A stretch of DNA of 64,000 nucleotides from Rhizobacter koreensis (GCF_013366375.1 NZ_JABWMJ010000009.1:186001-250000), one strand, 5' to 3'. Shown: positions 9,488 to 19,905, counted from the stretch's first letter. A program made the numbers and translations. The notes: generated from the letters alone by a model not told the origin.

Positions 9488-11668
9488 ATGGCCCTTCCTC
9501 CATCGATGCCGCTTTCGCCGGCCGGCCGCCTCCGTGCCACTCCCTTCTTCGCCGTGACCGCCCCCGTCGACCCGCCGCCTGATGCCTTCGAGGCGCGCCT
9601 GCGCGCGCTCTCGACGCATACGTCAGCGGTGCTCTGGCATACCGCCCCCGACGGCAGTGCGGTCGAGGTCAACCCGTCGTGGTCGGCCTTTACCGGCCAG
9701 TCGCCCGAGCAGTCCGCCGGCTGGGGCTGGCTCGCGGCCATCCACCCCGAGGACGTGTCGTACGTGGTGGCGAGCTGGCGCGATGGCGTCGCCCGCCGTG
9801 CGCTGGTCGAGATGCAGTACCGGCTGCGCCGGCGCGACGGCGTCTGGCGCGACATGGAGGCGCAGGGCGTGCCGGTGCTCGCCGACGGCGAGGTGCGCGA
9901 GTGGGTCGGCGTCTGCATCGACGTCACCGACCGCAAGGCAGCGCGCGAGACGCTGCAGGCGAGCGAGGAACGCCTGCGCTTTCTCGACCGGCTGAGCGAA
10001 GCGACGCGCAGCGAGAACGAGGCGACGCGCATCATGGCCGTCAGCGCCGAGCTGCTCGGGCGCCATCTGGACGCGCAGCGCTGTGCCTATGCCGACGTCG
10101 AGGCCGACAACGACCGCTTCACGATCCGCAGCGACTGGTCGGCCGAAGGGGTCGCCACCAGCGCCGGCGTCTATTCGCTCGACCTGTTCGGGCCGCAGGC
10201 CACCAGCAACCTGCGCCGCGGCCGCAAGCTCGTCGTCAACGACGTCGACCGCGAGCTCGGCGACGACGGCGGCGGCCGCATGTTCAACGCGATCGGCATC
10301 AAGGCGATCATCTGCGCGCCGCTCGTCAAGGACGACCGGCTGGTCGCGATGATGGCGGTGCACGAGACGACCCCGCGCCGCTGGAGCGACGGCGACATCG
10401 CGCTGGTCGGCGAGGTGGTCGAGCGCTGCTGGGCCCACATCGAGCGCGTGCGCGACGCTGCGCTGCTGCGCGAGCAGGACCGCCACAAGGACGAGTTCCT
10501 GGCGACGCTCGCCCACGAGCTGCGCAATCCGCTCGCGCCGATGCGTTTCGCACTCGCGATCATGCAGCGCACCCAGGATCCCGCGAAGGTGGCCGATGCC
10601 CGCGCCGTGGTCGAGCGCCAGGTCACGCACATGGCCCGCCTGGTGGACGACCTGCTCGACCAGTCGCGCATCAACCGCGGGATGATCGAGCTGCGCCGCG
10701 AGCGCATCGGCGTGGCAGCGCTGATGCGCCAGGCGGTGGAGGCGTCTCGCCCCGAGATCGAGGCGGCGCGCCACTCGCTCGACGTGCGCCTGGCGCCCGC
10801 CGATCTGGAGCTCGACGCCGACCCGGCGCGCATCGTGCAGATGATCGGCAACCTGCTCAACAACGCCGCCAAGTACACGCCCGACGGCGGCCGCATCGTG
10901 CTGGCGGCGCGCCCGGTCGGTGCCCGGGTCGAGATCGAAGTCGCCGACAACGGCATCGGCATCCCGCTCGACCAGCAGGCGCGCGTGTTCGAGATGTTTT
11001 CGCAGCTCGAGCACAGCGCGAGCCGCGCCAAGGGCGGCCTCGGCATCGGCCTCTCGCTGGTCAAGCGCCTCGCCGACATGCACGGCGGGGCGGTGCGCGT
11101 GCGCAGCGCGGGCCCGGGCACCGGGACCGCGTTCACGATCGAACTGCCGCTCGCCGGGGCACCCGAAGGCCGTGACGGGGTGCCCGCCGACACCGGGGGC
11201 GAGCGTCTGGAGCAGGCACTGCCGCACGGGCCGTCCGATGCCGGTTCCGCGCCGGCAGCGTCGGTCGAACGCGCGCCGGCGCCCCGCGGCCGCGTGCTGG
11301 TGGTCGAGGACAACCCCGACGGACTGCGGTCGCTGCTCAGCCTGCTCGAGGCGTTCGGCTATGCCGCCGAGGCGGCGGCCGACGGGCCGGCGGCGCTGGC
11401 TGCGGCGCGTGCCTTCGCGCCCGACATCGTGCTGCTCGACCTGGGCTTGCCGGGCATGGACGGCTGCGACGTCGCGCGCGCGCTGCGTGCCGAGGGCGCG
11501 GCGCCCGGTGCGGTGCTGGTCGCGCTCACCGGCTGGGGCGCCGAGCGCGACCGCGAGCGCACGCGCAACGCCGGGTTCGACCACCACCTCACGAAGCCGG
11601 TCGACCCGGCGGCGCTGCAGACGTTCCTGAAGCGCATCCGCGCGGAGCAGGCGGTTCCTCGGGCCTGA
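9488..11668 (+). CDS. Hybrid PAS-GAF sensor histidine kinase with receiver domain
   Basis: This 726-residue protein has no membrane segment and should be cytoplasmic. Order: PAS with PAC (about 40-155, FTGQSPEQ and GVCIDVTDRKAA), GAF (about 160-320), a HisKA helix with the phospho-accepting histidine in LAHELRNPLAP (His343), HATPase_c (NLLNNAAKY N-box, DNGIGIP, GGLGIGLSLVKR), then an Ala/Pro linker and a receiver domain (VLVVEDNPDG; phospho-accepting Asp651 in VLLDLGLPGMDG; Thr and Lys of ALTGW and TKP). The carboxy-terminal receiver suggests a phosphorelay or self-control. No response regulator lies next to it, so the output is unknown. Signal is likely soluble or redox. Confidence 0.93.
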   Translation: MALPPSMPLSPAGRLRATPFFAVTAPVDPPPDAFEARLRALSTHTSAVLWHTAPDGSAVEVNPSWSAFTGQSPEQSAGWGWLAAIHPEDVSYVVASWRDGVARRALVEMQYRLRRRDGVWRDMEAQGVPVLADGEVREWVGVCIDVTDRKAARETLQASEERLRFLDRLSEATRSENEATRIMAVSAELLGRHLDAQRCAYADVEADNDRFTIRSDWSAEGVATSAGVYSLDLFGPQATSNLRRGRKLVVNDVDRELGDDGGGRMFNAIGIKAIICAPLVKDDRLVAMMAVHETTPRRWSDGDIALVGEVVERCWAHIERVRDAALLREQDRHKDEFLATLAHELRNPLAPMRFALAIMQRTQDPAKVADARAVVERQVTHMARLVDDLLDQSRINRGMIELRRERIGVAALMRQAVEASRPEIEAARHSLDVRLAPADLELDADPARIVQMIGNLLNNAAKYTPDGGRIVLAARPVGARVEIEVADNGIGIPLDQQARVFEMFSQLEHSASRAKGGLGIGLSLVKRLADMHGGAVRVRSAGPGTGTAFTIELPLAGAPEGRDGVPADTGGERLEQALPHGPSDAGSAPAASVERAPAPRGRVLVVEDNPDGLRSLLSLLEAFGYAAEAAADGPAALAAARAFAPDIVLLDLGLPGMDGCDVARALRAEGAAPGAVLVALTGWGAERDRERTRNAGFDHHLTKPVDPAALQTFLKRIRAEQAVPRA

Positions 11669-11673
11669 GCGCG

Positions 11674-11691
11674 CTCGGCTCGCGCGCCGAG
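11674..11691. terminator. Possible stem-loop between convergent genes
   Basis: Six-base arms CTCGGC and GCCGAG enclose a six-base loop just after the hybrid kinase stop. There is no run of T on either side, so intrinsic termination is doubtful. Confidence 0.3.
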
Positions 11692-11814
11692 TCGAAGGCG
11701 CGGCTTCGAACCCCCGGGGTACGCGGCGGCTCCGGGCTCGGGGTGCGGCACTGCGCCGCCTGCCGCGGCGCCTCCGGCTCATCCGCGACCTGCCGGCAAG
11801 CGCCGTACGAGGGG

Positions 11815-12933
11815 CTACCCCAGCGTGAACGCCTCGTGGATCGCTGACTGCACCGAGCCGCCGAGCACCGCGCCGCCCCCGGCGACGTAGACCCAGTCGC
11901 CGATCGTCACCGCGCCGACCGCGTGGCGCGGCGTGGGCATCGGCGCGTGGTGCTGCCAGCTGTCGCTCGCGGGGTCGTAGCTTTCCATCTGCCCGAACAC
12001 CTTGGCCTGGCGCGGCACGCCGCCGGTCAGGAAACCGCCTTCGCCGCCCATCGCGAAGTAGCGCCCGCGATAGACGACGAGACCGTGGCCGCTGCGCGCG
12101 GTCGGCAGCGGCGCGCGCAGCTCCCAGGTGTCGGCAGCGGGCAGGTACACGTGGTGCAGCTCGGTGTTGTATTCGAAGGTGTTGAAGCGCCCGCCGATCA
12201 CGTGGATGCGGCCGGCGTCGGCGATGCAGCCGACGTGGTCGCGCGCACCCGGAAGCGGCTTTCGCGTGGTCCAGCGGTCCTCCTTCGGGTCGTAGACCTC
12301 GTGCCAGCCGACGCTCGCGCGCTCGGCCGCCGGCTCCGACGCCCCGCCGATCAGGTGGATGCGGCCGTCGAGCAGCACCGCCGCGGCGGCGCCGCGCGGC
12401 CGCGGCAGCGGCGCGATCGGTTGCCAGCGGTTCGTCGCCACCTCGTACGCATAGGCGTGGCTGTCGGCGCCGCGGTTCTGCTCGGTGAAGCCGCCGAACG
12501 CGTAGACGCGTGCGTCGTCGCTCGCCACCGCGACGTGGTTGGCGCCGCGCGGCAGCGGCGCGCCGATCAGCCAGCGGTCCGCCACCGGATCGTAGATGTG
12601 GTGGTACGGCCGGTTCACCGCGCCCTCGCCGTAGCCGCCGACGATGTGCATGCGGCCTTGCGCGATGGTCGCCCACGCCATCTCGCTGCGCGGCAGCGGC
12701 AGCGCGGCGCGGCCGACCCAACGGCCCGGCGCACCGGCGGGCGCCGGGCTGGCGGTGACCCGCTGCGCCTCCTGCTCGGGCGTGAGGTGGTGCGGAACCC
12801 CGCCGCGCAGGTTGTGATACGGCTCGGGCGACGGCGTTGCCGGCGACGGGCCCGCGTGGTGGTGCGGCGTCGGGCCTGCGCACGCGCCGAGGGTGAGCGC
12901 GGCGCCGCCGCCGAGAAAGAGTCGCCTCTGCAT
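11815..12933 (-). CDS. Kelch-repeat protein with Tat-like/lipoprotein signal
   Basis: The 372-residue protein starts at the ATG at 12933 (MQRRLFLGGGAALTLGACAG), a twin-arginine-like signal followed by a lipobox cysteine, so it is probably exported. From about residue 65 there are roughly six Kelch blades with repeating GG.......V..YDP..D.W pattern, for example HIVGGYGEGAVNRPYHHIYD, YAFGGFTEQN, HLIGGASEP and HVIGGRFNT. Kelch repeats build a beta-propeller. Bacterial relatives include sialate mutarotases and proteins of unknown role; no enzymatic residues can be assigned here. It is divergent from the thiolase gene. Confidence 0.85.
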   Translation of the reverse strand: MQRRLFLGGGAALTLGACAGPTPHHHAGPSPATPSPEPYHNLRGGVPHHLTPEQEAQRVTASPAPAGAPGRWVGRAALPLPRSEMAWATIAQGRMHIVGGYGEGAVNRPYHHIYDPVADRWLIGAPLPRGANHVAVASDDARVYAFGGFTEQNRGADSHAYAYEVATNRWQPIAPLPRPRGAAAAVLLDGRIHLIGGASEPAAERASVGWHEVYDPKEDRWTTRKPLPGARDHVGCIADAGRIHVIGGRFNTFEYNTELHHVYLPAADTWELRAPLPTARSGHGLVVYRGRYFAMGGEGGFLTGGVPRQAKVFGQMESYDPASDSWQHHAPMPTPRHAVGAVTIGDWVYVAGGGAVLGGSVQSAIHEAFTLG

Positions 12934-13117
12934 GCCGTCCTCGTGGGTCGGGCGCAGTCTACGTGCACGCCCGCCGACGGCGCAGCCCGCGCGGTGCCGA
13001 AGCCCGGATGGCTCGCGGGCCGCGCGGGTACCTTGGGGCTGCGGCCACGCCGGCGTGTGCCCGTAGCGCCCCTTATGCGAAGCTCGCGTCTCCGCCCCGT
13101 TGCCGCGAGTCGCCGCC

Positions 13118-14296
<1,179 letters not shown>

Positions 14297-14377
14297 GGCC
14301 GAGCGTCGACGGACCTGCCCGGCAGCCCGAGCGCCCGCCCGGCGGGCCGTCCCTGCGACGCCGTGGCAGGCGCGGAC

Positions 14378-14776
14378 TCAGCTCGCCGGCGTCGCCCCGC
14401 CCTCCTTCAGCGTGCGCGCGCCGGCGCCGCCGCCGTCACCCGCGTCGCCGTCGCGCAGCAGCAGCGTGACGAGCACCGCCGAGTCGGCGCGTGCACGCAA
14501 CGAGTGGCGCTGACGCGCCGGCAGCACGACCAGCTGCCCGGCGCGCAGGCGACGTACGCCGAGCGCCATCACGACCTCGACGTCGCCCTCGAGGCAGTGG
14601 ATCGTGCACTCGTCGCCGACGTGGTGCTCGGGCTGGTCCTCGTGCTCGCGCAGCACGAGGTGCAGGAGCTGGATGCGGTCGGACTTCAAGAGGCTCGTGC
14701 TGACGCTCGTCCCGAGCGCGTCGCCGAGCGGGCTGACGTTGATGATGTCGAGCAGTTGGGCATGGGGAAGCGCCAT
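14378..14776 (-). CDS. Small cupin-domain protein
   Basis: The 132-residue protein has a single cupin barrel: EHEDQPEHHVGDECTIHCLEGDVEVV is motif 1 in outline (metal ligands His, His, Glu expected), and the motif 2 region is LPARQRHSLRA with a further His. The ATG at 14776 follows a GGAG ribosome site. The Gly/Asp-rich tail is probably disordered. Such minimal cupins often bind a metal or small ligand; no substrate can be inferred. Confidence 0.8.
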   Translation of the reverse strand: MALPHAQLLDIINVSPLGDALGTSVSTSLLKSDRIQLLHLVLREHEDQPEHHVGDECTIHCLEGDVEVVMALGVRRLRAGQLVVLPARQRHSLRARADSAVLVTLLLRDGDAGDGGGAGARTLKEGGATPAS

Positions 14777-14891
14777 CGATCGGTCTCCGGTAGCTGCGTT
14801 GCTGACCGCTCGCCAGCACGGAGAGTGCCCGGCCGACGCTGCGCGCGCACCGACGGCGCGGGTGGCGCGCTCGAGCCGGCGCCGGTCGCTC

Positions 14892-15356
14892 CTAGACGCC
14901 GGCCGCCGCCTGTGCGCGCAGGCGCGCCTGCACGTAGGCGCCCTTGGGCACATGCAGCAGGTCGGCGACGCGCCAGAGCACGTGGCGCTCGTGCTCGCAC
15001 AGGTGCCCGTCGGCATAGGCCACGTTCCACATGTGCTCGATCATGCGGAGCTTTTGCGCCATGTCGAAGCGCTCGTTGATGCGCGAGGTGAAGGTGAAGA
15101 GGTCGGTCGCCTTCTGCGCGGTCGTCTCGGCGATTTCGGCCAGGCGCCGCGCCTCGGTCTGGGTGAGCGCGAACTTGTCGCGCAGGGCGGCAAGCACCGC
15201 GTCGCGCTCGTCGGCGTGGAAGGTGGCGTCGGCACGCATCACCTCGACCAGCATCACCGCGGTGGCGAGCTGCAGCAGGTGCTCGGCGACGCTCGGGCTC
15301 GCGTCGGCGGGTGCCGGCCGCAGACTGTCGATGAAGTCCTTGAGGCTCGAGAGCAT
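14892..15356 (-). CDS. TerB-family protein
   Basis: The 154-residue helical protein matches the TerB/DjlA-like tellurite-resistance domain: MLVEVMRADATFHADERDAVLAALRDKF, EAR.LAEIAE and the second acidic helix pair MWNVAYADGHLCEHERHVLWRVADLL. Two AD..F..DE/ADG.L...E clusters are the likely metal sites. No other ter genes are nearby, so resistance to tellurite should not be assumed. It lies between two other small minus-strand genes. Confidence 0.88.
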   Translation of the reverse strand: MLSSLKDFIDSLRPAPADASPSVAEHLLQLATAVMLVEVMRADATFHADERDAVLAALRDKFALTQTEARRLAEIAETTAQKATDLFTFTSRINERFDMAQKLRMIEHMWNVAYADGHLCEHERHVLWRVADLLHVPKGAYVQARLRAQAAAGV

Positions 15357-15405
15357 GGGGTCCGGATGATGCCAGCCGCGCCTGCGCCAGGCGCGGTCGG
15401 TGGCG

Positions 15406-15633
15406 TCAGTCGCTCTGCCGGGTGAGCGCGGCGAGCTCCCACTGCCCCTCGGCCTCGTCGTGGCGCAGCACGTACAGCTGGTCGTCGTCGGCGTCGACCT
15501 TGAACCAGCGCTGGGTGGCGCCGAACCAGCGGTCGACGATGCCGCGCACGGCGACGCGCCGCTCGCCGAACCAGATCGCCAGCGGCTCCGGATCGCCGCG
15601 GTAACCGGGCTGGCACTCGACGCGAAGGCTCAT
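15406..15633 (-). CDS. Small conserved-looking protein of unknown function (75 aa)
   Basis: The start at 15633 gives 75 residues with the pattern GYRGDPEPLAIWFGERRVAV, VDRWFGATQRWFKVDADD, YVLRHDEAEGQWELAAL. It looks like a small beta-rich domain with many aromatic residues, and comparable short proteins with a GERxxxVxxxxDRW core occur in Burkholderiales as far as I recall. No signal peptide or metal site. It sits 49 bases upstream of the TerB-like gene on the same strand and may be cotranscribed with it. Confidence 0.72.
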   Translation of the reverse strand: MSLRVECQPGYRGDPEPLAIWFGERRVAVRGIVDRWFGATQRWFKVDADDDQLYVLRHDEAEGQWELAALTRQSD

Positions 15634-15744
15634 GCGCGGAAGATAGCGCCGATCGGGCAGGCCCGCCCCCGCGCGCGCCGAACCCGCATGCGGCATGCCG
15701 GCATGCGGGTTGCTGCCCTTGGCGACACCTTCATCGTCCCCGGC

Positions 15745-16434
15745 ATGAACGATCGACCACCCCTGCGCGCGCTGCTGCTCGACATCGACGGCACGCTCCT
15801 CGACAGCAACGACGCGCACGCGCGTTCCTGGGCCCAGACCCTTGAGCAGCACGGCTGCCCGGTTCCGTACGAGCGTGTGCGCAGCCTCATCGGCAAAGGG
15901 TCCGACCATCTGCTGCCCGACCTGCTCGGCATCGACGCCGACGGCACGCTCGGCGAACGACTGGTCGCCGACCGCCGCCGCCGCTTCGTCGCGGACTGGC
16001 TGCCGAAGCTCGCGCCGACGCGCGGCGCGCGCGAACTGCTCGAGCGTCTGAAGGCCGCCGGCATCGAGCGCGTGATCGCGACCTCGGCGGGCGAATCCGA
16101 GCTCGACGGCTTGCTGCGCCAGGCCGGCATCGCCGACCTCGTCGACATCGCGACGAGCTCGGGCGACGCCGAGCACTCCAAGCCGGACCCCGACATCGTG
16201 TGCGCGGCGCTCGCCAAGGCCGACCTGGACGCCGAGGCGGTGCTGATGCTCGGCGACACGCCGTACGACATCGAGGCGGCGCGCCGCGCCGGCGTCGGTA
16301 CCATCGCGCTGCGCTCGGGTGGCTGGTGGAACGATGCCGCGCTCGCGGGCGCGGTCGCGATCTACGACGATCCCGCGGACCTCCTCGCGCACTGGGACGA
16401 GTCGCCGCTCGCGCGGCGCGCCAGCCGACGCTGA
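15745..16434 (+). CDS. HAD-family phosphatase (phosphoglycolate-phosphatase-like)
   Basis: The 229-residue protein has the HAD motifs in order: LLLDIDGTLLDS (nucleophile Asp13, Asp15), ATSAGESELDG (motif II region), EHSKPDPDI (motif III lysine) and LMLGDTPYDIEAA (motif IV acids). A helical cap of the C1 type lies between motifs I and II. Such enzymes dephosphorylate small phospho-metabolites such as phosphoglycolate or beta-phosphoglucose. The start at 15745 was chosen because family similarity begins there. Substrate unknown. Confidence 0.88.
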   Translation: MNDRPPLRALLLDIDGTLLDSNDAHARSWAQTLEQHGCPVPYERVRSLIGKGSDHLLPDLLGIDADGTLGERLVADRRRRFVADWLPKLAPTRGARELLERLKAAGIERVIATSAGESELDGLLRQAGIADLVDIATSSGDAEHSKPDPDIVCAALAKADLDAEAVLMLGDTPYDIEAARRAGVGTIALRSGGWWNDAALAGAVAIYDDPADLLAHWDESPLARRASRR

Positions 16435-16636
16435 GCCCGCGCGGCGGCGCCGCCGAGCCGCCGCGGGCAGCGCCAAGCGGGCACCCAGGCGGCTACCGAG
16501 CCGGTCGATCCGGCTGCCGCGAGCTCGCATGGCCGTCCGGCGGAACGGGCATGACGACCCGGCCGGCCCCCGGCGACGCACCGCGCGAGAATGCGGCGAC
16601 AGCCGGGCCCTCGCGCCGGGCGAGGAGCCCCCGCGC

Positions 16637-17605
16637 ATGCGTCCTGCCGCCGATCGATCCGCCCGTTTCATCCAGCTCCACGTCGGCGACTCCGCGGCCG
16701 AGCGCGACGCGGCGGCAGCCGGTCTGATGGCGAGCCCGGCGACGATTTCGCCCAAGCACTTCTACGACGGGCTCGGCTCGCGTCTTTTCGAGGCGATCAC
16801 GGAGCTGCCGGAGTACTACGCGACGCGCACCGAAGCCGCGATCTTCGAGACGCACGGACCAGCGATCGCCGAGGCGATCGGCAGCGGTGCGACGTTGGTC
16901 GACCTGGGTGCGGGCAACTGCGAGAAGGCGCTGCGGCTCTTTCCGCTGCTCGAGCCGCGCCGCTACGTCGCCGTCGACATCTCGGCCGAGTTCCTGCGCC
17001 ATGCGCTGCAACGCGTCGCGCACGAGCACCCGGCGGTCGACGTGGTCGGCATCGGGCTCGACCTCACCGAGCCGCTCGCGCTGCCCGAGGGCCTCGCCGG
17101 CGAGCGCCCGGTGTTCTTCTATCCGGGGTCGAGCATCGGCAACTTCACGCCCGACGCCGCAGTCGAGCTGCTGCGCGGCGTGCGAAAGCAGGCAAGCGGC
17201 GGCGGCCTCCTCGTCGGAGTCGACCTCGTCAAGCCCGCTGCGCTGCTGAACGCAGCGTACGACGATGCGCTCGGCGTCACGGCGGCGTTCAACCTGAACG
17301 CGCTGCGCAACCTCAACCGCCTGCTCGCGAGCGACTTCGACCCCGCCGACTGGCGCCACGTGGCGTTCTTCGACGCCGCGGCGAGCCGCGTCGAGATGCA
17401 CCTCGAGGCGCGGCGCGAGCTCACCGTCCGCTGCCCGGGCATCGCGCGCCGCTTCGCCGCCGGCGAGCGCATCCACACCGAGAACTCGTGCAAGTACACC
17501 CCCGAGTCGTTCGCGGCCCTGCTCGGCCGCGCGGGCTTCGGCAAACCGCGCCAGTGGACCGACGCGCAGGGCTGGTTCGGGGTGTTCTGGGCGCCGGCCG
17601 ACTAG
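16637..17605 (+). CDS. egtD: L-histidine N-alpha-methyltransferase EgtD
   Basis: The 322-residue protein is an EgtD-family methyltransferase that trimethylates histidine to hercynine with S-adenosylmethionine. It shows the amino-terminal SPKHFYDGLGSRLFEAITELPEYY region, the SAM-binding LVDLGAGNCEKALRL, YVAVDISAEFL, FFYPGSSIGNF, and the C-terminal ENSCKYTPESFAALL with histidine-binding residues. Length agrees with the family (about 320). Hercynine is the first step of ergothioneine synthesis, which normally needs EgtB beside it; no egtB is in the window, and the next gene is an unrelated hydrolase on the other strand. Confidence 0.93.
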   Translation: MRPAADRSARFIQLHVGDSAAERDAAAAGLMASPATISPKHFYDGLGSRLFEAITELPEYYATRTEAAIFETHGPAIAEAIGSGATLVDLGAGNCEKALRLFPLLEPRRYVAVDISAEFLRHALQRVAHEHPAVDVVGIGLDLTEPLALPEGLAGERPVFFYPGSSIGNFTPDAAVELLRGVRKQASGGGLLVGVDLVKPAALLNAAYDDALGVTAAFNLNALRNLNRLLASDFDPADWRHVAFFDAAASRVEMHLEARRELTVRCPGIARRFAAGERIHTENSCKYTPESFAALLGRAGFGKPRQWTDAQGWFGVFWAPAD

Positions 17606-17706
17606 CACGTCGGGGCGATCACTCGCCGGCCGGAGCCCGCGCGACGTCGGAGGCATGACAGCGCCGGGCGAGCCGCAGGTGCTCGCGCGGCCCATCGTCG
17701 GCCGCC

Positions 17707-18741
17707 TCAGAACGCCGCGACGAACGCGGCGAGCCGCTCGCGCGACGCACGCGCCGCGGACTCGTCCCGGCCGACGTGAACGCCGGCGCGGTCGACGCCG
17801 TTCGACACGTCCGTGCGAAAGCGCAGCGCCGCGTCGATGTCGAACGCGTGCGCAGCGCCCGGATAGAGCTCGATCTGCGGCCGCACCCCACGCGCCTCGG
17901 CCACGAGCGCCACGCAGGGGGCGGCCGGCGTCCAGTCGTCCGCGTCGCCGATCAGGATGAGTAGCGGCAGCGCCGCCTCGAAGCCGTGCCGGCGCGCCGG
18001 TGCGCAGCCCGGGTAGAACGCCACCGCGAACGCCGGCTGCGCCGGCGCCGCCGCAACCGCCGGGTCGCGTCGGTTGACGGCCGCGAGCACGGTGCTGCCG
18101 CCGTGCGAGAAACCGACGATGCCGATGCGCCGGGAGTCGACGTCGGCCCTCGTCGCAAGCCACGCCACCGCGCCGAGAGCGTCGAGGCGGCGCGCGGCGA
18201 TCGTCACCGCCGGCTGCTCGCCGCGACCGCGGGTGCATACCTCGACCACTCTGCGCGGCCGCATCGAATCGACGACGAGCGCATGCAATCCTTGCGCGTT
18301 GAAGAACGCGGCGTAGTCGAGCATCTGCCGGGTGAGGCGCTGGCTGCGCGGCGCATAGGCGCCGTTGCAACCGTGGAACAGCGCGACCGCGGGTGCGCGC
18401 CGCGCCGCCACCGCGGGCTCCGATGCCGCCCCGGCTGCACCGACAGCCGGCGCGGCGAACCACCAGCCGACGAGCTCGACGGCACCGGTGGCGCCCGCGT
18501 CGAGGCTCGGCAGCGTCACCCGCTCGGCGGCCGACGCGGTGGTCATCGCTACCGTGAGGCCGAGCGCGGGCAACACGCGCGAGGCAGCAGAACCCAGGCG
18601 CGCCAGCAGCGCACGGCCCGCCCGACGGACCGGACGGACGCCGGGCGGGCGCGCCATGCGAGCCGGCGCGACGACCGGCAGCGGCGTGCCCCGCACGATA
18701 GGGGCTGAGGCGTCGGCACGCTCGGCGCCGGTGGTTTTCAT
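17707..18741 (-). CDS. Dienelactone-hydrolase-like alpha/beta hydrolase, probably exported
   Basis: Residues from about 95 form an alpha/beta hydrolase: PAVALFHGCNG (oxyanion loop), GIVGFSHGGSTVLAA with the nucleophilic serine, LLILIGDADDWTPA with the acid, and YPGAAHAFD with the histidine. The amino-terminal 75 residues are Arg/Ala-rich and end in LPALGLTVAMTTASA, a plausible secretion signal if translation begins at internal Met29 or thereabouts. The ATG at 18741 overlaps the stop of the reductase gene as ATGA, which supports that start by translational coupling. Real substrate unknown. Confidence 0.8.
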   Translation of the reverse strand: MKTTGAERADASAPIVRGTPLPVVAPARMARPPGVRPVRRAGRALLARLGSAASRVLPALGLTVAMTTASAAERVTLPSLDAGATGAVELVGWWFAAPAVGAAGAASEPAVAARRAPAVALFHGCNGAYAPRSQRLTRQMLDYAAFFNAQGLHALVVDSMRPRRVVEVCTRGRGEQPAVTIAARRLDALGAVAWLATRADVDSRRIGIVGFSHGGSTVLAAVNRRDPAVAAAPAQPAFAVAFYPGCAPARRHGFEAALPLLILIGDADDWTPAAPCVALVAEARGVRPQIELYPGAAHAFDIDAALRFRTDVSNGVDRAGVHVGRDESAARASRERLAAFVAAF

Positions 18742-19412
18742 CGCGGCTCCGTGCGGCTGACGCGGTAGTGCAGGAACAGCTCGTCACCCACCTGCTTCGC
18801 GTCGAGCAGGCGCAGCCGCCGCATCTCGTCGAACGTGAAGCCGGTGCCGCCGGCGAGCGACGGCGTCCGGCCGCCGATCACCAGCGGGCAGAGCGTCACG
18901 TGCATCTCGTCGAGGGCGTCGGCAGCGAGGAACTGGAACACCAGGTCGCCGCCGGCTTCGACGAGCACGCGCTCGACGCCACGCCGGCGCAGCACGTCGA
19001 CGATCCAGCCGATCGGCAGATCCTCGTCCCCGCCGGGCCACGCCTCGAACGCGTCCGGAAACGCGTCGCGCACGTCGCGCGCCTCCGGGCGCTCGAACGC
19101 CGCCGCACGGGTGATGAAAAGCGGGCGGACCCGCGCGTCGGTGAGGAACGCACGCTCGAGCGGCACGTCGAGCGCGCGAGTGACGACGACGTTCCACGGC
19201 CGGTGGCCCGGCGGCGCGGGCACCGGCGGCTCGACCAGCGACGGGTTCGGCCAGCGCCGGAACGTCGCGCCGCCGACCAGCACGGCGTCGGCCTGGGCCC
19301 GCAGCTCGCTCATGCGCACGAGGTCGTGCGCGCTGCCGAGCGAGGTGAAGCGACCCTCGCGCGTGTTGATGCGGCCGTCGAGCGAGACCGCGTTGTTGCT
19401 GAAGACCTTCAT
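18738..19412 (-). CDS. RibD-C-like (dihydrofolate-reductase-fold) reductase
   Basis: The 224-residue protein has the RibD C-terminal/DHFR-like fold: FSNNAVSLDGRIN at the start, LRAQADAVLVGGATFRR, VLVEAGGDLVFQFL and LCPLVIGGRTPSL. This type reduces 2,5-diamino-6-ribosylamino-pyrimidinone phosphate or similar pteridine-like substrates with NADPH. It lies 23 bases after folB in the same direction, so a pterin or flavin-related substrate is plausible but not shown. Confidence 0.85.
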   Translation of the reverse strand: MKVFSNNAVSLDGRINTREGRFTSLGSAHDLVRMSELRAQADAVLVGGATFRRWPNPSLVEPPVPAPPGHRPWNVVVTRALDVPLERAFLTDARVRPLFITRAAAFERPEARDVRDAFPDAFEAWPGGDEDLPIGWIVDVLRRRGVERVLVEAGGDLVFQFLAADALDEMHVTLCPLVIGGRTPSLAGGTGFTFDEMRRLRLLDAKQVGDELFLHYRVSRTEPR

Positions 19413-19435
19413 GCGGCCTCCGCATCAGTGCAGCA

Positions 19436-19789
19436 TCAGCCGCGGTCGCGGGTGATCTGAACGCCGGCCCACTCGAGCCCCTGCACCGGTGGACGTTTGC
19501 GCACGGTGACCTCGACCGACTGCACGAGCGGATGGCGCAGCGCGACTTCCGCCAGCACTTCGGCGACCCGCTCGATCAGCAGGTACTCGCCGTCCTGCAC
19601 CGCATCGATCATGTCGCCGGCGAGACGGTAGTCGACGGTCGCCTCCAGGTCGTCGGCAAGGCCGGCCTTCTGCAGCGAGCCGCAGAAGAGGCGTACGCCG
19701 ACGCGCAACGATTGCGGGGTCGCGCGCTCGGGCGCCGAACAGCCGACCCGGCACGGGACTTCCAGGCCTTCGAGAAAGAGCACGTCCAT
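19436..19789 (-). CDS. folB: Dihydroneopterin aldolase
   Basis: The 117-residue protein has the FolB features: FLEGLEVPCRVGCSAPER at the N-terminus, VDYRLAGDMIDAV, the active-site region YLLIERVAEVLAEVAL with the conserved glutamate, and VTVRKRPPV with the catalytic-type lysine. FolB splits dihydroneopterin to hydroxymethyl-dihydropterin in folate synthesis and forms octamers. It lies between alaS and the RibD-like reductase, all leftward. Confidence 0.93.
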   Translation of the reverse strand: MDVLFLEGLEVPCRVGCSAPERATPQSLRVGVRLFCGSLQKAGLADDLEATVDYRLAGDMIDAVQDGEYLLIERVAEVLAEVALRHPLVQSVEVTVRKRPPVQGLEWAGVQITRDRG

Positions 19790-19905
19790 CGGTGGCCTTC
19801 CGGTTCGAGGATGTCGGGAGAGCGGCGCCGAAAGTCGGCGCCGGGTGAAGCGTTGGCGGCGCCGGCGAGCCGCGCGAGAGAGGCTTCCGGCGCGTCGCCG
19901 CTGCG

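Noticed and set aside
9623..12883. Long minus frame opposite the hybrid kinase and Kelch gene
   Set aside because: Arg/Ala/Gly-rich composition, no motifs; antisense to well-supported genes.
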